Source: Fennellomyces sp. T-0311
Lineage: Eukaryota > Mucoromycota > Mucoromycetes > Mucorales > Lichtheimiaceae
DNA length: 64,000 nt
Assembly: GCA_025266875.1 (NCBI GenBank)
Contig: JALLLT010000018.1
Location: 708,446-772,445 of the forward strand
Direction: 5' to 3'
Below, piece by piece: positions 56,108-64,000 of the stretch; the stretch's first letter is position 1, and the number at the start of each line of letters is the position of its first letter. Under the pieces are notes generated by a model that was not told the origin of the DNA, did not search any database, and worked only from the letters and a program-made list of their open reading frames with translations. Position numbers and translations under genes: made by a program.

Positions 56108-56878
56108 ATGGATGATCCCGCACAGACTACCATTCAAGAAATCAATCAAGAACCCCTCTCAACAGCAATGGAGCCAGAAGTGATTTACATCTCCGATGAA
56201 GAAGATTTTACTCTTGCGCATGAAGAACTACAAGAGTCGGAACCCCGAAGTGAGGAAACGAGTATCCAAGGAACCCCATATGATGTAGGCTATGTCAGAG
56301 CCAGGTCGCAAGAGAGGATGATATCAGAAGACGAAGGATTTTCCAGAAATTACTTTGCGAACTCAATGGATCAACCAAGCATACTGGAGCAAGTGACTCC
56401 ACGACCTCAAGAAACAGAATGGAATTCTGTAGTTAGATCAACGGCCGAAGCTCCCAGCACGGAGATGGAAGACTGCTTTGACCCTATGAACGGCAATGAT
56501 CACAACATGAATCTTGTTCGAAGGAGCCTTGCCATGGATTTCTGGGAGGAACAAGAAGTTCAGGAGCTTCGTATGAACCTAGAACGACAAGCACGAATTT
56601 TAAAGAAGGCACAAGAAGAACGAGACCGATTTGCACATGACTTGATCGACTTATTTCACAGTCTCGCGGCTACACAGGACAGACAACCAACACAGGAAAC
56701 CCAGGATCGTTTCCTTCGTCGGATGTTAAAGGGCGGATTTAACAATCGCTGGGCTGTTCAACGATTTATCAGCGCTCACAACGCAGATAGAGTCGCACTT
56801 GAAAATGCAAGTCTCACTCGTCGTCAGGAAAAAAGGCGCCTACGACTACAAGGCCGCAAACAAGGTCAGATCTATTGA
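56108..56878 (+). CDS. Extra ORF in env position, with SUMO-interacting-motif-like N-terminus
   Basis: 256 aa, same strand as the element, between integrase and the 3' LTR. Residues 25-33, VIYISDEED, match a SUMO-interacting motif (hydrophobic V-I-x-I core followed by Ser and acids). The middle is acidic and disordered. About residues 150-195 form a probable coiled coil (EEQEVQELRMNLERQARILK, KAQEERDRFAHDLIDLF), and the end is Arg/Lys-rich (RRQEKRRLRLQGRKQ), like a nuclear signal or nucleic-acid-binding tail. No signal peptide or membrane span, so it is not an envelope protein. I do not recognise the family. An intact long frame in a young element suggests a selected role, perhaps nuclear entry or target choice. 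Confidence 0.8.
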   Translation: MDDPAQTTIQEINQEPLSTAMEPEVIYISDEEDFTLAHEELQESEPRSEETSIQGTPYDVGYVRARSQERMISEDEGFSRNYFANSMDQPSILEQVTPRPQETEWNSVVRSTAEAPSTEMEDCFDPMNGNDHNMNLVRRSLAMDFWEEQEVQELRMNLERQARILKKAQEERDRFAHDLIDLFHSLAATQDRQPTQETQDRFLRRMLKGGFNNRWAVQRFISAHNADRVALENASLTRRQEKRRLRLQGRKQGQIY

Positions 56879-56900
56879 AATGCAGAGACTGCATTTTTGT

Positions 56901-56913
56901 AAGCGGGGGAGGC
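56901..56913 (+). other. Polypurine tract
   Basis: AAGCGGGGGAGGC lies directly before the TGTAAC of the 3' LTR and would prime plus-strand synthesis. Confidence 0.75.
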
Positions 56914-57479
56914 TGTAACGAAATTTCTCGGCCCCTCTTCGTTTACGCTACCTTTCCCTTTTTGGCACGCACTTGACCTTTGTATTGACCTTCATTCAAC
57001 TATACGGTGCATCTGCACTTGATGTATCTTCTTCTTCTCGTTCTGATCTTCCCAAGCTACCGACCTATTCTATTATATAGTGCATCTGCACATTGATGTA
57101 TCTTCTTTTATCTTTCTGATCTTCCCAAGCTACCAACCTATTCTATTATATGGTGCATCTGCACCATCATTTATCCTCTTCCGCACTCGGATCTCTTGCT
57201 AGTTGTAATTCCTATCTAACCCACCTTTTACCTCCGGCATAGCCCGATGTATCCACAGTCAGCGTATCCACAGAAACATATAAATACCCTTGTTGAATCA
57301 AATGAAATAAAGCAGTTAACTTGACCTCAATTATCTTGATCATACCTTTCAAAGCCCAAGACAGCAGCTTATATCTGTATTTGGTTAACTCACCTTTTCT
57401 ATTTCTCTATATCTCAACCTACTTTGTGGACCCTGTTTCACACAGAATTACCTTACACAAACAATTTCCTTTTACAACA
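56914..57479 (+). repeat. 3' LTR
   Basis: 566 bp, no difference from the 5' LTR found by eye, with the same three GTGCATCTGCAC palindromes (57007, 57080, 57153). It is followed by ACGT, the presumed target-site duplication. Confidence 0.95.
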
Positions 57480-57552
57480 ACGTACCAACATTGATAAAAA
57501 CCCATGCATAGGCGAAATCTCTCTTGGTCTCATAGCCCTTCTCTCGACGCGC

Positions 57553-60500
57553 ATGGCTAACATCCCACCTGACCAGGCAATTGCTCCTATCTTCGAAGGA
57601 TTCCCTGACGCAACCCGTACCGTCACTCGAAACTGCGCATTAAAAGCATTGACACGCCCTGAGTACAATTTTATTCAAGTAGGTGGATAAAAGAAATCGA
57701 ACACAACATACTGATGAAAACAATATAGACGGAGATACGGCTTATTGCAGAAATCAACACGACGCGTCGCCAAGATAGCTTTCATTTAGTCAATTTACAC
57801 ATTCGCCGTTTCCTGGAAGGAGACTTCGATGCGGCTCCACGAATACTTAATCAATCGTGGTGGACACGAGTTTACAAACTGGTGGGTATACACCCACGAA
57901 TAGAAAGAGTCCCAGCATTTCTCGCCCAGGTACGTCCTGTTGTTATTTGAAAGTTATACTGACGGTCTTAATCTCTTTTTGAATATAGGATCAAGACCTC
58001 CTGGACACCTTCGCGATCTATCAAAACTGTAGGGTGAATGAAGAAACTAGAGAAGGTAACATACGAGCGCTCATTGCGAGGATGCATTAGCTAAAATCTA
58101 AACTTACGCAGCGTACTACGAGCCGGACTCCGTGAATGACGGGACTTTACAAGCAACCATGTCGGATAACTTTGCCAGGCAAGCTATCTAGAGTAAGTTA
58201 CTATATCTTTAACGAAAGTAGTCACTAACTCTATATGTAATAGACATTAAAGAACATATCCGTGCGTTGCAAAAACATATCGCCAAGTTGTGGAGGGCAG
58301 CTCTCGAGCCTCGTATTGGCCGGTTTGAAGCGAGGCAGGCGAGTGTGCAGCTGGCACGGGCAATCGTCCATCACAACCCTCAGCCACCAGCGGCGCTATT
58401 CAACTTGGACATTGCAGATGATTACGCGTAAGCAATACATTGTAAATCGCGAAACAAGTTCAGAGTTTAATGAACAAAATTAGAATGTTACACGCTGTAT
58501 TTCAGGCTCACCTTGCGGATGTGAATCTCTGGCAAGTATATTCCGAAGATATTTACTACAACATATGCTATCGTGTATTGCGTGTCAGTCGGTGGTGTTT
58601 ACAAGCTGCTGAGGGGCTTCAAGCTTCCGAAAGGTGGTCACTGCTGCCCGTAGCTTGCCACCAAGTAACAACTTTCAAGTTTGTACGCGGACTTTATGCT
58701 TGATATTGCGACGTCGATTCCAGAATGTACCCAACACACCTGCACCCAATGTGTTGCTCCAACAGGTAAGGTGATCCATTATGAGCTATTGTTATTGTTA
58801 CTTACTGCCGGTGAAGAATGGACAATTCATGAATGTGCATAATCTGAACAGAATAACTGGCAATCCGGCAACACAGCAGATCATATGGGAAGAGATCTTC
58901 GATCTGAACCACGTGCAACCTCATCGGTGGAGATTAGGTGATAATCGTAAGTTAAAAGGTCCTCTGCTTTTGTGTTTCAAGATCTAACCTATACCTTGCT
59001 CTAGTCAATGAGGTTGTTAACCTCAATGCAATTACGTTTGGTTTCAGTTTACAATCTGACGGTGTCATGGCTCACCTCAACTTCGAAAAGCCAAGGCTTC
59101 TCCAAATTGGTAAGCGTCTTATACATTATATGAAAACTTGGCTAAAAAATATTTTGCTTTATGTTTAGAGCCTACACCAACAACACGCGTGCAGATCCGG
59201 CGCTTACCGGAGAACATGAATCTCGCAGAATGGGAAAAGGGGGTTTACCACCTCGACAAAGCACTGCAAGGGTTAGACGCACAATGACTTGCAAATTCTC
59301 GAGCCGTTGGTTTGGATCCTGGTAAGTTTATCGATGTAAGGGGATCAATCCACTTACAGTTCACGATATGAAAGGTGTTTCGGCTATGATCACCGCCGTA
59401 TCGACACAAAACGAAGTACCACAACAAGGTCTCTGGTTGGAAGAGATGGCATCCCCAACTCGGGATTACCAGTAAGTCGCTCTGTTCAACTGATATATCC
59501 TAGTCTTGACAGGATCGTAGTGCCAGAACGCAAGTTTTTTGGCAATACAAGAAAGAGCTGAAGAACCGGGAGAAGTATGGCATCCAGGATGAATATGACC
59601 AGATCGAAGGCAACAGCGCCAACGTATCGACGGCTGTCGATTACGAAAGACACATACGCATTATATCACAGATACGAAACAGGTAAGCGAGATTCACAAA
59701 TGGTGGCTCGACTGTGCTCAGACGTTACCGTGTCAGGATGAAATACTTCAACTCGCATTTTAAGCATCGGGAAATCAGGGCGACTCTGTCAAGTGCACGC
59801 CAAAGTGTACAGCATCAGCTGAAAAACCAGCTCTTGGGTGCTACACCACCGATCCGCCAGGTACATGGTTTTAATTGTGCTATGTTTCACGCTCCTAAAC
59901 AATCATGCACTTTGTAGAGAACCCGTATGCACTTCATACATCGTACGACAAAAAGACAAAGAAAAAGATGGCATCGAAACCGCCGTCTAGCGGCAATTGC
60001 GTCTTCGGGGTGGGTGAGGAATGATCATCCAACAATCATTTTTGGGGCGATGGCGAGATGCCCGCGTTGCCTGGCTTCGCACCTATACCCCATGTGGTAA
60101 GACCTTCCTGCAGCCTATGGAATATATTATATTTCTAACCATGTATTAGGGACTTCTGCTCTTCGTTGCTAAATTCGCCCTCGTAATCCTTGTATCTGAA
60201 TTTATGACATCGCAGATACATTCATCATGCAATGCAAGGTTGCTCTCGGTTCCAGGTGTGTACATTCGCACCAATCACAGGTGAAACATATTTACAGCGT
60301 TGGCAATACTCTAATATGTTTTTCTTTTAGCATGAAGCGTCGTCGCAGAGAGACTCCAGTCACTCACTCACGCGGACGGAACATAAAGTGGTGCGTCGAT
60401 GATGAAGGTGCTTGGCTACATCGCCAAGAATGGTGCCCAAACGGGCGATATCATGGTACGCCAAAATGCCCTGCTTCATTCCCTACTCACCAGAAAAGAT

Positions 60501-60747
60501 ATAGCTGGTCAAATTTGGTCAGTTAAACAGTGCACCAATCATCCAAATGCTGTAGTGAGTAACAAAAGCGGATATATGGTCGAGGTTTTTCCTGATGTTC
60601 ATTTCCTAGATGGTGGATCGTGACCTAAATGCAGCACGCAATATGAGAAGAATTGGGGTGAGCTACATGATGACGAATGGAGACCCTTTGCACAGACCCC
60701 CGCCACTTCGAAGAAACATTATACATCCCATGATAGGCCTCCAATGA
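57553..60747 (+). pseudogene. Fanzor (eukaryotic TnpB-like RNA-guided nuclease), multi-exon, apparently inactivated
   Basis: Exons can be followed from ATG 57553: 57553-57678, 57729-57929, 57989-58055, 58112-58192, 58244-58427, 58484 onward, and several more to the TGA at 60745-60747. RuvC-I is RAVGLDPV (59306-59320), a conserved GDGEMPALPGF follows near 60.05 kb, RuvC-II is LVSEFMTS (Glu codon 60198-60200) followed by HSSC, and RuvC-III is CTNHPNAV joined to VDRDLNAARNMRRIG (Asp codon 60622-60624). This is the OrfB/TnpB order with a degenerate zinc ribbon (HxxC, CxxH). Breaks: in-frame TAG at 58189, in-frame TGA at 59285, a frame change at about 58.65 kb, and a 1-nt slip in the T/G run at about 60.04 kb. 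Fanzors are RNA-guided DNA nucleases of mobile elements. Some breaks might be unusual splicing or sequence errors. Confidence 0.75.
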
Positions 60748-60769
60748 AGTTGCGCCACAGCCTTAGTTT

Positions 60770-60826
60770 TTGGGTCTGGTGGTGGCTGGGACTTGCCCCC
60801 CCCCCAGCCATGTTAGCTGGACCCAA
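60770..60826 (+). other. Imperfect hairpin just after the Fanzor ORF
   Basis: TTGGGTC...GACCCAA forms the outer arms, with TGGCTGGG and CCCAGCCA as inner arms, around a run of ten C. It lies 22 bp after the Fanzor stop, where guide (omega) RNAs and right ends of such elements are usually found. Confidence 0.45.
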
Positions 60827-60852
60827 GAAAACAGTAGAGATTAAGGTTTTCT

Positions 60853-62835
60853 TTAATTATAGCGTCTATCAAACAAAAGATGGGGACGTTCCTTTGCCAG
60901 CTTTAGAATAGCTTGACCGAAAAGACCATTCACCCACGCAAACCATGGGCGGGTGTATCTGTTGCGTCCTGTTTTATCAGACCATTGTAAGCAAACGTGG
61001 TTTTTTTTCCATAAAGCACTTAAGCTTACCATCATCATACACATTGACCGACTCGTGAATAAGACCTGTGCCATCCGTTGATCTGAGAATGATACCGAGT
61101 GCGTCTACAATTTCGTTGTCGTCCGAAGACGTCAAAATCTAAAATGGCAGGAACGTTAATACATCGCTCATGAATAGTGCTAACATCCAGAAAAAAAGTA
61201 GCCACTCACCCGCACGACCTGAGACATGGGCCAAGCGTAATTTAATCCAATATGTGGCCCACCAATGCCGCTTAGACCACCTGCACGCGGTCCAGAAAAG
61301 TAATATGGATTATCCTTGGACAGTACCAGCCTGCGTGTATTTTGGTATATCGGATCGCTCGCATCGACAAAGCCAAGCATACTGAGCGATAACAATGAAG
61401 GGACATTTGCGTCGTCTATGATCAGTTTGGAACCATAACCATCCACTTCATCTAAGTATATGTTGTCAGTCATTTATCGATTCAACCTTTGCAATCATCC
61501 CTCCCCAAGATAAAAGAAATACGTTACATCCAAAAACTTTGTTGTAGCCAGGAACATCCACGATTCCATGCGTGTAAATAGCGTCACGGATTTCTTTGGA
61601 TAGCTTTGACATTTCAGTAGCCATGCTGCTCAAACGACCATTATTGGCACCATTGTTCCGTTGCACAAGCTGTGCTGCATGTTCCAATCCCACCGATATC
61701 ATGGCGTTGCCAGGGATAAAGAAAGGAAATACAGAAGCATCATCCGACGGTCTGAACAAACTCTTGACGAGCCCTGTCCTTTTCACAGGTTGGCCAATAC
61801 CATTCAAAAATTGCGTTTCCGTTGGTCGGTCAGCTGGTTGACTTAGATTGTAGTAGCTTTCCATCGGATAACCTTTTTTTACTTTGTGTCAGGCGAATCG
61901 AAAAAAAGAAACATTCTTCTTACCAGTTTTTTCGTTAAATGTGGGATCTTGTTGATCGTGCAGAGTTCTGATAATAATCTCTACGGCGTCCATCCAGTCG
62001 TTCGACTGGACAAATGATCCATCACCGGTTGCATTCCAATACTGATACGAAAATCCAAGAAAAGATGCCAGTGAATCGACCTCCCACTTGTATTCAAAGA
62101 CTGTTTATATACCAAATATTGTTTGAGATTTGTTTCACTCCCGCCTATCATCTGCACGCTCTCAGTCGATATAATAAACTGACCTTGGGCATTGTATTCC
62201 CGCCCAGTAGTCGCGGATTTGACTGATGCCAGGGAACTAGGTTTGTTGAACGCATTGGCGTATGGATCAATTTTGATGAAGCTTGCTTGCATGTAAATGA
62301 GTCCCAGGAACAACCGTTTAAGACTTAGGTCCTGATTCACATAGTCAATATACGGAAGCAGTTGATTGGCAGAGTCACGGAGCCACATGGCATCGATATC
62401 CCCGGTGGTCACATATGATAAAGGGTTGCAGGTTGTCACATTTATACACTTTGTTGCCTGGATAGTGGTATCTAGGGTGTTCGGATAGGTATTCGTAAAC
62501 AGTCGTGCCAAATCAAGATCCGCAATCTGGAAAAAGCGTACTGAGTTAAGCCTAAACAATAAAAAAAATCAAAAGGGGATCAAACCTTGGACGCTAGACT
62601 GTCAATGGCTGTATTCACCACGGTGCTCGTAAATTTTCGACAAGCTTCTACTGGGCGTTGAAAAGGTAAGTTCAATGGCCCTCCGCTGCCGGGGTCATGA
62701 AACTCTTGAGCGTAACTACGTATACATTATAAAGTGAGCAGGTGACATAAGTGCTTCGTTATCTATATGTGGAGCACAGCAGACAAAGAGTAAGGATAAT
62801 TACTCGGCATAACTGGATGGACAATGACTAGACAT
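60853..62835 (-). CDS. GH125 exo-alpha-1,6-mannosidase
   Basis: Eight minus-strand exons (62835-62804, 62715-62586, 62526-62184, 62100-61924, 61872-61528, 61451-61210, 61138-61030, 60968-60853) give 497 aa. Family landmarks: CPSSYADYAQEF, GGPLNLPFQRP, LFTNTYPNTLDTT, TTGDIDAMWLRDSANQLLPY, VFEYKWEVDSLASFLGFS, LFRPSDDASVFPFFIPGNAM, EVDGYGSKLIIDDANVPSLL, SKDNPYYFSGP, IGGPHIGLNYAWPMSQ and TRPWFAWVNGLFGQ. GH125 enzymes remove alpha-1,6-linked mannose by inversion, from N-glycans or fungal mannan. No signal peptide is encoded at the ATG used; fungal relatives often have one, so an upstream exon may be missing from my model. The 88-nt segment before VFEYKW must be removed as an intron, although one frame reads through it. 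Confidence 0.9.
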
Positions 62836-64000
62836 AGCGATATCTTTACGATTGTAAAAAAGTAATAATTGAAAGCAGAAGCCCTAAAAGCGTACTTATT
62901 AAACAGGAATGGAAAAAGTAGTCGTTATAAGGAGCAAAGGCAATCAGGATCGAAAAAGTGTTTATTCATATACGCCGCGGGGTTACCAGTACCACATCAA
63001 TTCCTTGTGAGCTCCCATGCAGGGGAATGATCAGGATTAGGAGGTGCTTGAACTGAGAGTAAATGTTCGTTGTGAGCTGCTTTTACTTTCCCCTCCCCCA
63101 AAGCTTCGCTCTTTCGTGCTACATTACGGTTTATCTGTACACTGTTGTATTATCCAAAATAAAGTACCTAAATATATTATTTATATTTAAAACATCAAGG
63201 ACAAAAACAAATCCTATTTCTAACATTTCTGACCGACTTTTGTTTACCAGGAACTTTTGCATTTTAGGCTGTAACGCGATATCAACTTACACTAGAAACA
63301 CAAATTTAACGGTTCCATGGTGCTCCAACTTTTCTGCACTTGGTATAAAAGATAAAATAGTCCAAAAATGCCTTGTAAGGCGTGTTTATAGGTCAAAACT
63401 ACATTTCTTCTTTAAAGTAAGCCTTTCCTTCTACTGATATTATTTTTTAAGTCAGGAACATCTATAGATGTGCCTATAATCTCTCTTCAAAATGCACCTA
63501 CATATCAAGAAGATCAAATCGCTCTGTCCAAGTCAGTAAATGCGTTCAAAAACACCTGATGGATTTCGCCGCCAACTCAAAGCGAGGAACGCAAAAAATG
63601 TGAATATTTCTACCGCGAATCAGCTCGGCATGGTTCTTTGGAGGTTAATTTACTTATAAATATATGTACCAGCGTGGGTACACCTCTATGTTGCAGTAAT
63701 CGGCTTGGGAAAACTACCAATTTTCAATTTTCGGCTCTAATTTCGTAAATTATGCCCTGAGAGTGGTCTAGTTAGATTTTCTACGCTGAAAGAGTTTTTC
63801 TTGTAGAGAGCGAGAGGTAGTTCACAAAGTTAGGCTTAAGAGTGAAAAAGAGTTCTTAGATTGGATGGGTTAACAAAAATAATAGATATTGGTACTTTTA
63901 GCTTCTTCAGATCAAAAAGACATCAAGGCATTGCCTAATGTTGGTGTGTGTAAACAATAGGTATAAGTTAACTACGTTATTTGCTCTGCAATATCGAGCT
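62836..64000. other. Region right of GH125, no supported gene
   Basis: It starts with the promoter of the GH125 gene. A 124-codon frame at 63063-63437 (+) has hydrophobic and Lys-rich chance-like composition. A stretch at about 63498-63540 resembles 36045-36090 (both contain CCTACATATCAAG), perhaps an old dispersed repeat. Confidence 0.4.

Larger units (their letters stand above)
48651..57479 (+). mobile_element. Complete Ty3-type LTR retrotransposon (8829 bp)
   Basis: Two 566-bp direct LTRs starting TGTAAC and ending ACAACA bound an internal region with, in order, a PBS, gag, pol (protease, RT, RNase H), a separate integrase ORF, an extra ORF and a polypurine tract. The domain order RT-RNase H-integrase defines the Ty3 (Metaviridae) type. 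By eye the LTRs show no difference, so insertion is recent and the element may be active. The flanks share a 4-bp ACGT (48647-48650 and 57480-57483), the probable target-site duplication. All ORFs are intact apart from the programmed junctions. Confidence 0.95.

Noticed and set aside
58592..58703. Possible 20-bp intron to repair the frame change in the Fanzor
   Set aside because: It would be far too short for a spliceosomal intron; a frameshift is the simpler reading.
62014..62184. Minus-strand read-through frame inside GH125 continuing past QVYNAQ-type sequence
   Set aside because: The read-through residues do not fit GH125, whereas removing 62101-62183 as an intron restores VFEYKWEVDSLASFLGFS.

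Overview
The window looks like nuclear DNA of an early-diverging fungus, most probably Mucoromycota (Mucorales-like). The signs are many short GT-AG introns (about 45-90 bp), fungal housekeeping genes, F-box/LRR families, and a mix of Ty3-type, LINE, DNA-transposon and Fanzor sequences in AT-rich intergenic DNA. Gene models were assembled by hand from splice signals and kept reading frame. No database search was run.

Layout. 0-9 kb: tail of an F-box/LRR-type gene at the left edge, a secreted GDSL phospholipase B-like gene, the Elongator subunit Elp4, and a TPR/F-box/LRR gene. 9.6-14 kb: a metallo-beta-lactamase-fold hydrolase, a small membrane protein, a U6 snRNA gene and a decayed copy of the hydrolase. 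14-18.7 kb: gene-poor DNA ending in the GATA-rich upstream region of an ammonium transporter. 20.9-29.4 kb is the dense core: a one-TM protein, ribosomal protein L7 (uL30) with a probable box C/D snoRNA in an intron, an RNF10/Mag2-type RING protein, an FAF2/UBXD8-type UBX protein, a secreted Ser/Glu/Pro repeat protein, and DNMT2. 29.5-40 kb: accessory DNA with a second decayed hydrolase copy, a LINE remnant, an HSL-type esterase, an old LTR fragment and unrecognised decayed coding DNA. 40.2-42.8 kb: an intronless GH3-GNAT fusion. 44.6-47.5 kb: a decayed F-box/LRR gene carrying a 970-bp TIR element. 48.65-57.48 kb: a complete 8.8-kb Ty3-type LTR retrotransposon. 57.5-60.75 kb: a multi-exon Fanzor (eukaryotic TnpB relative) with inactivating changes. 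60.85-62.84 kb: a GH125 mannosidase.

The most interesting material is the retrotransposon and its neighbour. The element has a textbook -1 frameshift site (A AAA AAC, the gag stop, then a 7-bp stem) linking gag to pol. Its integrase sits in a separate ORF behind stop codons and a 32-bp direct repeat. It also has an extra 256-aa ORF in the env position whose N-terminus carries a SUMO-interacting-motif-like sequence. Its LTRs look identical, and it lies 73 bp upstream of the Fanzor start codon. The predicted intronic snoRNA, which should guide methylation of 25S rRNA at the position equivalent to yeast Gm805, is the best small-RNA find.
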